NCBI GenBank assembly: GCA_963820415.1
Contig: CAWFZT010000011.1
Location: 124,001 to 188,000, forward strand
Length of the DNA: 64,000 nucleotides
Reading direction: 5' to 3'
Source of the DNA: CAWFZT01 sp963820415
GTDB lineage: Bacteria; Chloroflexota; Anaerolineae; Anaerolineales; Anaerolineaceae
Part shown: positions 34,069 to 43,127 of the stretch, piece after piece
How positions within the stretch are numbered: position 1 is the stretch's first letter
Layout of the letters: every line of letters starts with the position of its first letter
Notes under the pieces: generated by a model
The model's input: the letters and a program-made list of their open reading frames with translations, nothing else
Database searches by the model: none
What the model was told of the DNA's origin: nothing
Program-made: the position numbers and the translations under genes

Positions 34069-34731
34069 CTACAGCAAGAGCAGCTTTTCGCCTAAAGTAT
34101 TCAATTCCGATAAATATTCATCCACCGGTGGCGCACTCTCCCACCGGACGACTGCCCAATCCGCTTCGGTTACCGTACAAAGCAAACGGGCCAAGTCCGC
34201 CCGGAAAATACCAGCGGCTTTGCTTTCAGCATTTGAAATAGCCTCTTGTAACGATAAACCCATCTTGCAGCAAAATCCCCAGATATCCGCAAAATCCCTC
34301 GGCTCTTCTCGGTCAAGCAGCGCTGTAACCTTATTTGCCAGGATATTTTCGGCTGTGTCTAGACGGCCGAGGGTTGGGTGATCCACCACGATACCCACCC
34401 GGGAAGGCACATCGTTGATCATCTCGATCTTCAACGTGATATCATTGCGGATCAAATTCAAGCGGGCAAAACGCTCTTCGCGCAGCGATATCTGACTCAG
34501 CCATCTGCTTTGGTCCACCAATGCCCGTATAATTCGGTCTACCCAAAGACCAAATTGCTCATTGTCGTTTACAAATAGATCCAGATCATCCGAAAAACGA
34601 TGATGAAGATACCCCCGGGAAGCTGCCGTTCCACCAGTTAAATAAAAACCGGTGTCGACCAAGCGAATGACTTTCAATACTTCATCTTGAAATGGGTAGA
34701 GGGAATCAAGAAAGAAGGAGGAGTTAGTCAT
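34069..34731 (-). CDS. AbiEii/AbiGii-type nucleotidyltransferase toxin
   Basis: ATG 34731 overlaps the end of the upstream gene by 8 bp. The 220-residue protein reads GFYLTGGTAASRGYLHHRFSDDLDLFV, with the GG..(T/S) and D-x-D of a nucleotidyltransferase, followed by RVGIVVDHPTLGRLDTAENI and EEPRDFADIW, as in the AbiEii family. Members act as toxins in type IV toxin-antitoxin and abortive-infection systems, some by modifying tRNA. The partner gene upstream, read in the same direction, is the likely antitoxin. The strong overlap shows co-translation. Confidence 0.8.
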   Translation of the reverse strand: MTNSSFFLDSLYPFQDEVLKVIRLVDTGFYLTGGTAASRGYLHHRFSDDLDLFVNDNEQFGLWVDRIIRALVDQSRWLSQISLREERFARLNLIRNDITLKIEMINDVPSRVGIVVDHPTLGRLDTAENILANKVTALLDREEPRDFADIWGFCCKMGLSLQEAISNAESKAAGIFRADLARLLCTVTEADWAVVRWESAPPVDEYLSELNTLGEKLLLL

Positions 34732-35011
34732 GGCACAATTCGGGATGGTTCTTGGGCAACCACGAAACCAGAAAATCAAAACCGCGTTTCCGGCTTTGTG
34801 AGCGAATATACGGACGCCAGCGCGGCCAATTCTCGATCAAACGGCAAAACCCAATCAAGTCGATGATTTCTTCATAGGACGCATATTCAAGCAGGCGCCG
34901 GGCAGCCCAATCCTGGTTGAGGCGGCCAAACGTTCGTTTTCCATCCAGGATTTCTTGGAACTGTTCTGCGTCGATATCGTAATCCCAAACATAAGGAGGA
35001 TGGCTGACCAT
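34724..35011 (-). CDS. Probable antitoxin partner of the AbiEii-type toxin
   Basis: A 95-residue protein from ATG 35011 (GGAGG lies within the gene's own start region on the opposite strand, so no clear RBS is claimed). It begins MVSHPPYVWDYDIDAEQF and contains RLNQDWAARRLLEYASYEEI and FDFLVSWLPKNHPEL, a small charged helical protein commonly seen beside AbiEii-type nucleotidyltransferases. The two genes overlap by 8 bp. A neutralising role is inferred from position and size. Confidence 0.65.
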   Translation of the reverse strand: MVSHPPYVWDYDIDAEQFQEILDGKRTFGRLNQDWAARRLLEYASYEEIIDLIGFCRLIENWPRWRPYIRSQSRKRGFDFLVSWLPKNHPELCHD

Positions 35012-35045
35012 ATGCAATCATTTTAACATAAACGAGCTTCCATGA

Positions 35046-35281
35046 CATCGTGTTGATCGGTTGAATGTGTGAGTTTTCGGTTCAGTGGCACGCGGTGAAG
35101 CAGATGAAGCCAGCGTTATTGACCTGTTGGTAAACCTCGAACCCGGGCGCAGTTTGATGGATTTGGGGGGCTGCTCTATGATTTGCAAATTTTATTGGGA
35201 ACCAACGTGGATGTGGTTACAGAGAAAGGACTGCGTATCCGCATCCGCGAACAGGTTCTTCGAGAAGCGATTCCTCTATGA
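35046..35281 (+). pseudogene. MNT-type nucleotidyltransferase (antitoxin) remnant
   Basis: In one frame the sequence reads VFGSVARGEADEASVIDLLV and EPGRSLMDLGG. After a G6 run (35165-35170) the adjacent frame reads LLYDLQILLGTNVDVV and TEKGLRIRIREQVLREAI, ending at TGA 35279-35281. This is the GSxARGE..D-x-D signature of MntA-like minimal nucleotidyltransferases. In-frame TGA codons lie at 35043 and 35070, the second where Arg is expected (CGA to TGA). The gene has thus lost its 5' part and carries a frameshift. It precedes a HEPN fragment, as in intact HEPN-MNT modules. Confidence 0.75.
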
Positions 35282-35325
35282 GAAGTGACCGGGAACGTTT
35301 CGTAACTGCACTGCAAAACCTATAA
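35278..35325 (+). pseudogene. HEPN-domain toxin fragment
   Basis: ATG 35278 overlaps the MNT stop (ATGA) and the 15 codons read MRSDRERFVTALQNL, like the start of HepT-type HEPN toxins. The frame ends at TAA 35323-35325 and the rest is missing; the next gene ends 9 bp later, so a deletion joined them. Confidence 0.6.
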
Positions 35326-35333
35326 TTTCTGGC

Positions 35334-35825
35334 TCAGCCGGCCATCTGGATTGGATGATACAGCTTCAGGTCTTCTCCGCCTGCGGAATTAGCGCCAGGG
35401 ACCAGCTCTTCCAGCCACTGGTGCTCGCCGCTGCGGTACTGGCTGCTGCCGATCACCCACTCGTGCAGCGCCTTCCATCCCGCGGGGATACGGGCAAAAG
35501 GATCTACGAACGGGTTATGGAGCGTCTGGACAGCGTACAGGCCGCCGGCGAAATCGCAGACCGTTACCCCGGCCGAGGACTGCGCTTCCAGGGGTATGGT
35601 CAGCCAGACCTCGTAGCCTCGCAGGCCATTTTTTTGCTGTTCAGGGGTGACATCCACATCAAAGCCGAAGCGCCTCCCTGGCACACCGCCAGACTGTTTA
35701 CGCCACCAATCCATGATATACTTCCACCCATCTTCTTCAGGCGATACGCTGGCCACCCGGTAGCATGCCACCCGGATTGGCTGCAGGGTTTCGATCGAGA
35801 CTTCACTGGAAAGGTTGTCGTTCAT
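35334..35825 (-). CDS. GyrI-like small-molecule-binding domain protein
   Basis: A 163-residue protein reading IETLQPIRVACYRVASVSPE, WKYIMDWWRKQSGG, RFGFDVDVTPEQQKNGLRGY, EVWLTIPLEAQSSAGVTVCD and FAGGLYAVQTLHNPF, ending in WKALHEWVIGSS. This is the SHS2-type GyrI/AraC effector-binding fold. No DNA-binding domain is present, so it acts alone as a ligand-binding or hydrolase-like protein. Its ligand is unknown. It ends beside the HEPN-MNT remnant. Confidence 0.8.
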   Translation of the reverse strand: MNDNLSSEVSIETLQPIRVACYRVASVSPEEDGWKYIMDWWRKQSGGVPGRRFGFDVDVTPEQQKNGLRGYEVWLTIPLEAQSSAGVTVCDFAGGLYAVQTLHNPFVDPFARIPAGWKALHEWVIGSSQYRSGEHQWLEELVPGANSAGGEDLKLYHPIQMAG

Positions 35826-36058
35826 TATTGATACTCCTTGAAGGTTCAGTTTGCAAAGCTTGCTTTCAGCATACCTTCCAGACGTTCCAATTTCGTCTCA
35901 AAATTTACTTTTTTTCCATTAAAGCTCCGACAAACATCTGAATTTTTGGCCCGCCAACATCGGCCTCGCACGCCGCCCAAGATAGATGTCGTATAATATT
36001 AATAAGCATCCTTTTCTCCTCCCGGCCACCAGCTAACTCTACCAAAGGCAACCACTGG

Positions 36059-39000
36059 ATGACCCGCCTCACCATCCGTTTGTTCGGTTATCCCCAATTC
36101 CAGGTCGACGACGGTAACCCCCTAAGGGTTGAACGCCGCAAGACCCTGGCTCTGGCCGCTTACCTGGCAGTCGAGACCCTCCCGGCCCGGCCCGGCCCGG
36201 CTTGCGCCCGCGAGAACTTCTGGCTGCCCTATTGTGGCCCGAAGGCAGCCAGGAACAGGCCAGCGCCGCCCTGCGCCAGGCGCTGTGGGATTTTGGCAAA
36301 TCGGCCGGGGATCAATGGATCGCCAGGAATACCCAATTCGTCTATCTCAACCCAGACGCCCAGATCTGGGTGGATGTGATCCAATTCGAAGCACTCCTCG
36401 CCCAGTGGAAAGCGGGCGTGAAGGAAAGCGGGCCGGCCATCGCCCTCCTGGAGCAAATGACCGGCCTTTACCAGGCCGATTTTCTATCTGGTTTCAATTT
36501 GCGCGACAGCCCGGCCTTCTCCGAATGGGCCACCATCCAGGCCGAGAGGCTGCGCCAGCACCAGCAGCAGGCGCTTGAAGGCCTGGTCACGTTATGCTCC
36601 CAGCAGGGCGACCACATGGCAGCGACAGCCCACGCGGCGCGCTGGCAGGCGCTCGACCCGCTCAACGAAATTGCATGCCGGGCAGGCATACGCGCCCTGG
36701 CAGAAAGCGGCCGGCGTAAAGCCGCCTTACAGCAGTACGAAGCCTGCAAAAAAGTACTCTCGGACGAGCTGGGCGTACTGCCCGAGCCCGAAACGACCCA
36801 ACTCTACGAGCAGATCCGCAGCGGCGCCTTTGGCGCTGAGCCTGCCCCCCCACCCGCCCAGGCACGGCCTAGCGGTACGGTGACCTTCCTCTTCACGGAC
36901 ATCGAAGGCAGCACCCACTTGTGGGAACACCAGTCCGAGACGATGAAACGCGCCCATGCTCGCCACGAGACCATCCTGCGCCAAAGCATGGCCGCTTACG
37001 GCGGGTACGTCTATAAGATGATCGGGGATGCCTTTCAGGTGGCTTTTTCTACCGGCCCGGCCGCCCTCCTGGCTGCCCTGGCCGCCCAACGCGCCCTGAA
37101 TGCCGAGGAGTGGGGCGAGACCTGCCGGATCAAAGTCCGTATGGCCCTGCATACGGGTGTGACCGAAGAACGCCGCGACGATTACGTCGGCCCAACCCTC
37201 AACCGGGCAGCCCGCCTTTTAAACGCCGGGCATGGAGGCCAGGTGCTTCTGAACCAGACCACTTACGAGCTGGTGCGCGAGCATCTTCCCAGCCAGATAT
37301 GCCTGCGCGACCTGGGCGAACATACCCTGAAAGACCTGCTCCAACCAGAACACATTTACCAGTTGGTGGGTCCCGGTTTGCCAGCGGATTTCCCGCCGCT
37401 CAACACGGTCGACCCTCCAGCTGTCTCTTTACCCGTGCAAGTCACCCCTTTTGTGGGCCGGGAAACCGAGCTGGCTAAGATTGCCGCTATGCTGGCAGAT
37501 GAGGACTGCCACCTGGTCACGCTGACCGGTATCGGCGGCAGCGGCAAGACCCGCCTGGCCATCCAGTCCGCCGGGCAGTGCCAGGCCTTGTTCCACGGGG
37601 TGTACTTTGTCGGGCTGGCGTCCGCCACCACAACAGACGCCATGGTTTCCATGCTGGCCGAGGCGCTCAAGCTGTCGTTCTATGCCCCGCGCGGCAGCAG
37701 CCTGACCTCCGAAGATACAAAGGTGCAATTGTTGAACTATCTGGGCCTGGGAGGGAAGAAAATGCTGTTGGTGCTGGATAACTTCGACCGGTTGACCGGC
37801 GAGGCGAGCTTTTTGATGGAACTCTTGAATGCCGCCCCGGGGGTCAAACTGTTGGCTACCTCACGCGAGCGCTTGAACTTGGCCGGCGAATGGGTCTTGC
37901 AGGTATCCGGCCTTGCGTTCCCGGGTCGAGAAGCGGCCGAACTGGCCTCCCAATATGCCGCCGTGCAGTTATTCGTGGAAAGTGCCCAGCGCAGCGCCCC
38001 TTTTACCCCTATTCCGGCGGACTGGCCGGCCATTGCCCGCATCTGTCAATTGGTCGAGGGCGTGCCCCTGGCGGTGGAAATGGCTGCAGCGTGGCTGAAA
38101 ATGTTATCCTGCCAGGAGATTGCTACCGAAATCGAGTACGACCTGGATTTCCTGGCAGCCACCTGGCGCGGTATGCCGGAAACCCAGCGCACCTTCCGCT
38201 CCATTTTCGAGCATTCCTGGCGCTTGCTATCGGATAAGGAACGTGAAGTTTTTTGCCAGTTGTCCATCTTCGAAGGGGGCTTTACCCGTCAGGCCGCCCT
38301 GGAGGTGGCCACCGCACCTTTGCTCGTGCTGGCCGCCTTGTGTGATAAGTCGCTCGTTCGGCGCGCCGGAGATGGCGCTTCCGGGCGCTTCGAAGTCCAC
38401 CCGGTGTTGAAGCAGTATGCCGCCGAACAGTTGGCCGCGCAGCCTGTGCTGCGGGCCGAGGCGCTGTCGCGGCATGCCCACTACTACAGCGGCTGGCTGG
38501 AGCATATGAATGAAAAGCTCAAAGGCCGCGAGCAGGCCAGCGCCCTGGTTGCGATGCGCCTCGAGGCGCAAAACTTGCTTGCCGCCCTGCGCCAGCTCAC
38601 CCGCGAACGCGATTACGCCCGCCTCCAGCGGGCCGTTACCGCCGCGATCCTCTACTATGAGATGAACAACCAGCGCACCGAGTTCCAGGAGATCATCCGC
38701 CTGCTGGGCGAAGCGCAGGTCATCCTCAGCCCGGCTTCCGCAAGCGATCGACAGGCTGAGACGGATCCCGCCCGGGCAGAGCTGCTGCCCCTGCTGCTGG
38801 CGGCCTTACGCCGTTTTACCAGCCAAACCAGCACGGACGAGGAGAAACTGCGTTCTTTGCAGGAGGAAAGCCTGCGCCTGGCGCGGCAGTTACCCGACTG
38901 CCAGGCCAAAGGTTTCACCCTATTGCTCGACAGCATCGGGACGGGCATCCTGTCTGCCCGCCAAAACGTAGAACTGGCTATGGAATGCGTGGCCATGTTC

Positions 39001-39438
39001 GAGCGCCTGCACGACCCGTGGGGCAAAGCCCTGGCGCGGTTGATCGCTGGGGATACAGCTAACTTTACCGGGGTGGATATCAGTCTCGGCCGCACCTGTT
39101 ACCAGTCCAGCCTGGAAGCTTTTTCCAGGCTGGGGAACGCCTGGGGCCAGGCTATGTGCCTGACGGGACTGGCACAGGTCGAGCTTACGGCAGGTCATCT
39201 GCAGGAAGCCTATCAACTGGCAAGCCAAAGCGAAGAGATTTACGAGCAGATCGACAATCCGGAGCGTACGTTTCTCAATCGCCACATCCTGGGGGAGGCC
39301 AGCGAAAAAATGGGGGCAGTCGAGCAGGCCCGCCATTTCTTTGAGGCGAACCTGGCTTTTTCGACCGTTGTTGGCGACATTTCCAGGCAAACCTTTTACC
39401 GCGGCCGCCTGGAAACGCTTGGCAAAAATATGCCTTGA
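36059..39438 (+). CDS. BTAD / class III nucleotide cyclase / AAA / TPR regulator, frame broken at a CCCGG repeat
   Basis: ATG 36059 opens a winged helix (LTIRLFGYPQFQVDD, LALAAYLAVE) whose frame breaks at four CCCGG units (36181-36200). From 36202 the adjacent frame continues with RELLAALLWPEGSQEQASAA, a bacterial activator domain, a class III adenylate/guanylate cyclase domain (VTFLFTDIEGSTHLWE; KMIGDAFQVAFS) and an NB-ARC ATPase (GIGGSGKTRLAIQ; MLLVLDNFDRL). A TPR region runs to 39438. Removing one 5-bp unit joins the frames exactly. Repaired, it is about 1125 residues. It would couple cyclic-nucleotide formation, ATP and a regulatory DNA-binding domain. A GTG-type start within 36202 would give a protein without the DNA-binding head. 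Confidence 0.8.
36181..36200 (+). repeat. Pentanucleotide repeat (CCCGG)x4 at a frame break
   Basis: Four perfect CCCGG units lie inside the winged-helix region. Three or six units would keep the gene in one frame, four do not. It may be a phase-variation tract or a slippage error. Confidence 0.8.
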
Positions 39439-39460
39439 TCCCCTGAATTGACAAATTTGG

Positions 39461-39466
39461 TACAAT
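39461..39466 (+). promoter_or_regulatory. -10 box (TACAAT) of a probable leaderless transcript
   Basis: TACAAT ends 6 bases before ATG 39473, so transcription would start at or next to the start codon. There is no RBS between. Similar spacing occurs before the GT39 gene (43933-43938), with a 12-nt gap before the FGGY kinase (47763-47768). Confidence 0.5.
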
Positions 39467-39472
39467 TCAAGT

Positions 39473-40489
39473 ATGGAACCCTTACCCCTGATTGCCATTA
39501 CCCTGGGCGACCCGGCCGGGATCGGGCCGGAGATCGTCCTCAAAGCCCTGCGCTCGGCTGAAATTTACGGCCTCTGCCGCCCGCTGGTAGTCGGCGACCG
39601 GCGCATGCTCGAGCGCGCCGCCGGCATCCTGGGCCAGGCGCCGCCCGACTTCGAGCTGGCCGGCGCGAACCCCGGCCTGGCGCACTACGAAGCCCAGCGG
39701 TTGACCCTGCTGGATTTGCATAACGCCGACCCACAGGATTGCCCGGTCGGGCAGATCAGCGCCGCCGCCGGGCAGGCGGCGGTCGAATATGTCTGCTCGG
39801 CCTGCGACCTGGCGATGGCAGGGCAGGCCGCCGCCGTGGTGACCGCCCCGCTCAATAAGGCCGCCATGCAACTGGCCGGTTTCCACTATGCCGGGCATAC
39901 CGAGCTGCTGGCCGAGCGCACCCACGCCGGCAAAGTCAGCATGCTGCTGGTGGGGCCCAAGCTGCGCGTGATCCACGTCAGCACGCACGTCGCCCTGGCC
40001 GAAGCCATCCGCCTGGTGACCCGTTCACGCGTGGAAGAGGTGATCAGCCTGGCCAACAATGCCTGCCGCGCCCTGGGCATCCCTCACCCGCGCATCGCCG
40101 TGGCCGGCCTCAACCCACACGCCGGCGAAGGCGGCCTGTTCGGCCACCAGGACAATGAGCAGATTATCCCGGCCGTGGAGGCCGCCCGCGCCCACGGCCT
40201 GCAGGTCAGCGGCCCGCTGCCCCCCGACACGGTCTTCCTGCGCGCCGGGCAGGGCGAATTCGACATCGTGGTGGCCATGTACCACGACCAGGGCCACATC
40301 CCGATGAAGCTGCTGGCCTTCGACAATGGGGTGAACGTCAGCATCGGCCTGCCAATCATCCGCACCTCGGTCGACCACGGCACCGCCTTCGACATCGCCG
40401 GGCGCGGCCTGGCGCGGCCAGACAGCCTGCTGGCCGCCATCCAGGTGGCCGTGCAAATGGTCAACGCCCGGACGGCAGGCCGCCTGTGA
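39473..40489 (+). CDS. PdxA family 4-phospho-sugar-acid dehydrogenase (PdxA2-type)
   Basis: The 338-residue protein has PdxA features: IAITLGDPAGIGPEIVLKAL, VVTAPLNKAAMQLAGFHYAGHTELLAER, VIHVSTHVALAEA, AGLNPHAGEGGLFG and AMYHDQGHIPMKLLAF with the metal-binding His and Asp. PdxA itself makes the pyridoxal ring precursor; paralogues (PdxA2) oxidise 4-phospho-D-threonate or -erythronate in acid-sugar catabolism. Because a DUF1537-type kinase remnant lies in the same run, PdxA2 is more likely here. It overlaps the next gene by GTGA. The -10 box 6 bases upstream suggests a leaderless mRNA. Confidence 0.85.
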   Translation: MEPLPLIAITLGDPAGIGPEIVLKALRSAEIYGLCRPLVVGDRRMLERAAGILGQAPPDFELAGANPGLAHYEAQRLTLLDLHNADPQDCPVGQISAAAGQAAVEYVCSACDLAMAGQAAAVVTAPLNKAAMQLAGFHYAGHTELLAERTHAGKVSMLLVGPKLRVIHVSTHVALAEAIRLVTRSRVEEVISLANNACRALGIPHPRIAVAGLNPHAGEGGLFGHQDNEQIIPAVEAARAHGLQVSGPLPPDTVFLRAGQGEFDIVVAMYHDQGHIPMKLLAFDNGVNVSIGLPIIRTSVDHGTAFDIAGRGLARPDSLLAAIQVAVQMVNARTAGRL

Positions 40490-41778
40490 GCCCCCAGGTC
40501 GTGTCGATCCCCTACGGCGCCGAGGAGCTGCGCTTCGAAGTGCCCGATTCGCACCCACTGGCGGTGCTTATTCCACATTTTGATAGGGAGGCAGCGTCGC
40601 TGCCTCCCTATCAAAATGTGGAAATTGAAATTCGCCGGGCGCTGGACGAGCCAATCGGAGCAGACCGGTTGGCGCAGGCCGCAAAAGGCGCCCGCCGGGT
40701 GGTCATCCTGGTGGACGACCTGACCCGCCCCACCCCGCAGGGCGCCATCCTGCCCATCCTGCTGGACGAGCTCAATCAGGGCGGCGTGAGCGACGAACAG
40801 GTCACCCTGCTGATCGCCCTGGGCACGCACCGCCCGATGACCGCCGGTGAAATCCGCCAGCGTTTCGGCGAGCAGGTCACCCGCCGCGTGCAGGTGCTGA
40901 ACAATCCCTGGCAGGATCCCGCCCAGATGGTCGACCTGGGCCTGACCCCCAACGGCACACCCGTGCAGGTCAGCCGGCTGGCGCTGGAGGCCGGTTTCCT
41001 GCTAGGTGTGGGCAGCATCGTTCCGCACCACATCCCTGGTTTTTCGGGCGGGGCCAAGATCGTCCAACCCGGCATTACCGGCGCCTCCACCACCGGCGCC
41101 ACCCACCTGCTCAGCACGCGGGCCCGCCGCTCGTACCTGGGGCTGGTAGAGAACCCGGTGCGGGCCGAGATGGAATGGATCGCCGACCGGGTGGGGCTGA
41201 AAGCCATTTTCAACACCGTGCAGGGGCCGGATGGAAGCCTGGCTGGCGCCTTCTACGGCGAGCCGCGCCTGGCCTTTCGCCGGGGGGCCGCCCTGGCGGC
41301 GCAGGTATGGGGCGCCACAGCGCCCTTCCAGCCTGAGATCATCGTGGCCGGCTCACATCCCTGCGACATCGAATTCTGGCAGGCGCACAAATCGCTCTAC
41401 CCGGCCGACATGCTGCTCAAAGACGGCGGAACGCTCATCCTGGTCACGCCCTGCCCGGAAGGGGTCTCGGTGATGCACCCCGAGGTGCTGGAGTACGCCG
41501 GGCTGCCGCCGGAGGAAATCCTGGCCCGCATCGAGAGCGGCGCCATCCCGGACGTGGCCGCCGGAGCGCTGGCGTTGGCCTGGGCCAAGGTGCGTCAGCG
41601 CCTGCACATCAGCCTGGTGAGCGGCGGGATTGCCCCGGCTGCGGCGCAGGGGCTGGGCTTCCGGCCCTTCTCCAGCCTGGAGGAAGCCCTGTCAGACAGC
41701 TTCCGGCGGCATGGGGCGCAGGCCAGCCTGGCCGTGCTGCCCTACGCCCCGGATACGTTGCCGATTGTAGATTTCTGA
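40486..41778 (+). CDS. LarA family (lactate racemase-like, nickel-pincer) protein
   Basis: GTG 40486 overlaps the PdxA stop. The 430-residue protein reads VVILVDDLTRPTPQGAILP, IALGTHRPMT, VGSIVPHHIPGFSGGAKIVQPG (His pair and the Lys that carries the pincer cofactor in LarA), EMEWIADRVGLKAIFNTVQ, IIVAGSHPCDIEFWQAHKSL and LVTPCPEGV. LarA relatives racemise or epimerise 2-hydroxy acids, including malate and gluconate-type substrates. Next to PdxA2 and the four-carbon acid sugar kinase, epimerisation of a threonate/erythronate-type acid is a fair inference. Residues about 30-45 (IPHFDREAASLPPYQNVE) come from an inserted palindrome; the last residues (PIVDF) come from a heptad array. Confidence 0.85.
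   Translation: MSPQVVSIPYGAEELRFEVPDSHPLAVLIPHFDREAASLPPYQNVEIEIRRALDEPIGADRLAQAAKGARRVVILVDDLTRPTPQGAILPILLDELNQGGVSDEQVTLLIALGTHRPMTAGEIRQRFGEQVTRRVQVLNNPWQDPAQMVDLGLTPNGTPVQVSRLALEAGFLLGVGSIVPHHIPGFSGGAKIVQPGITGASTTGATHLLSTRARRSYLGLVENPVRAEMEWIADRVGLKAIFNTVQGPDGSLAGAFYGEPRLAFRRGAALAAQVWGATAPFQPEIIVAGSHPCDIEFWQAHKSLYPADMLLKDGGTLILVTPCPEGVSVMHPEVLEYAGLPPEEILARIESGAIPDVAAGALALAWAKVRQRLHISLVSGGIAPAAAQGLGFRPFSSLEEALSDSFRRHGAQASLAVLPYAPDTLPIVDF
40571..40623. repeat. Perfect 53-bp inverted repeat inside the LarA-family gene
   Basis: Arms 40571-40596 and 40598-40623 (26 bp each) are exact complements around a single T. It is translated in frame near the N-terminus and is absent from the LarA core motifs, so it looks like an inserted element. 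Confidence 0.9.
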
Positions 41779-41860
41779 TTGTAGATTTCTGATTTTAGAT
41801 TGATGATTTCTGATTGTTGATTGCAGACGTTTCTAATCTTCAATCAACAATCAGCAATCT
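41763..41860. repeat. Heptad-repeat array, 14 units, folding on itself
   Basis: Nine units of the form GATTNNN (GATTGTA, GATTTCT, ...) are followed, after one odd unit, by units of the complementary form (TCAATCA, ACAATCA), all in one 7-bp register. The TGA that ends the LarA-family gene lies inside the first units. Confidence 0.85.
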
Positions 41861-41898
41861 GAAATAAAACGCCTAGCTCTGTTCGCTACACAGCCGAA

Positions 41899-43127
41899 AT
41901 GACACCTCACCTGGTTATCCTTGCCGACGATCTGACCGGGGCAGCCGACGCCGCCGCCAGTTTTGCCCAAGCCGGGCTGCGCACGGTGGTGGCGCTGTCC
42001 CTGGCAGAAGCCGGGTTTTCAGAAAAAAACCCGGCTTCCTTTGAAGTATTAAGCCTCTCCACCGACAGCCGCCAGGTAGAGGCGGACGAGGCTGCCCGGC
42101 GCGTGCGCCAGGCGGTGGACTGGCTGCGAAAAAAATGGGTTCGAAAGACCTGGGACCTTTTTCTACAAAAAGATCAACTCGCTGCTGCGCGGCCACCCGG
42201 CGGTCGAGCTGGCCGCCATGTTGGACGCCCTGGGGTTCGACCGGGCACTGGTCGCCCCGGCCTTCCCGGCCCAAGGCCGCCTGACCCTCGCCGGCCAGCA
42301 GGTGATCGGGACAGGCCGCGCTGCCCGCCAGATCGACCTGGGCGAAGTTTTCGGCTTGCCGCCCGGCCCCGGCGCAGAGCCCCAGGCCAACCTGTCAGAA
42401 TACACTGGCTGCCGTTAGGTCAGGTACGCCAGGGGTGGTTGGCTGACCAGCCCGGTCTCTATATCGCCGACGCCGAGAGCGAAGCCGACCTGGAGGCGCT
42501 GGCGCACAGGATGGCGGAGCAGGGCTTCCACCTGGCCTGCGGCTCGGCCGGGCTGGCACGCGCCCTGCAAAGGGTAGCCTTCCATCCGGCAGGCCGCACT
42601 CCCCCAGCCAGTCGGCTGGCCAGGGCACGCCTGGCGGCGCGGCCAGTGTTGGTGGTGGCCGGCAGCCGCGCCCCGGCCCTGGCGCGCCAGGTCGAGGCCG
42701 CCCGCCGGTCAGGCATCCGCGTGGTGGTACCCGCCCCTCCTTCCTGGAGGAAGCGACTTTCCGGCCGGAAGAGCTGGCTTATGCGCTGGCCCTTGCAGGG
42801 ACGCTGCGCAGTGGGCAGCCCGCCATCCTGACCACGGCCGGCCTGCCCCTTTCGCCCCTGGGCGACGAGCAGGTCGCCGGGCGCCTGGCCGCCGTGGCAG
42901 GTTGGTTGGTCGAAGCCGGGCTGGTGGGCGGGCTGGTGATGACCGGCGGGGATACCGCCGCGGCGGTCTGCCGGCGCCTGGGAACCAGCCTGATCGAGCT
43001 GCACGGTGAGCCTCTGCCGGGCATTGCCGCCGGGGTATTGCTGGACGGGCCCCACGCCGGTCTGCCGGTGATTACCAAAGCCGGAGCGTTCGAGTGTGAT
43101 TTGAAAATGCTGATTGAAGATTTTTGA
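41899..43127 (+). pseudogene. Four-carbon acid sugar kinase (DUF1537/OtnK-type), multiply frameshifted
   Basis: The first part reads PHLVILADDLTGAADAAASF, the typical start. Near 42160 (T5 run) sense moves to the next frame: FYKKINSLLRGHPAVELAAM and DALGFDRALVAPAFPAQGR, ending at TAG 42416-42418. It moves back to the first frame at LYIADAESEADLEAL and HLACGSAGLARAL, and near 42740-42760 to the third frame, which holds AILTTAGLPLSPLGDEQ and GLVMTGGDTAAAVCRRLG, to 43127. At least three shifts make it non-functional unless they are errors. The intact enzyme phosphorylates threonate- or erythronate-type acids at C4, the step before PdxA2. A 13-bp-arm inverted repeat (42007-42038) lies inside the gene. 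Confidence 0.8.
42007..42038. repeat. Inverted repeat inside the kinase pseudogene
   Basis: GAAGCCGGGTTTT (42007-42019) and its exact complement (42026-42038) with a 6-nt loop. It reads EAGFSEKNPASF in frame. Confidence 0.7.

Noticed and set aside
33981..34241. 86-codon plus-strand open frame
   Set aside because: Overlaps the AbiEii-type toxin gene end; no RBS or recognisable family.
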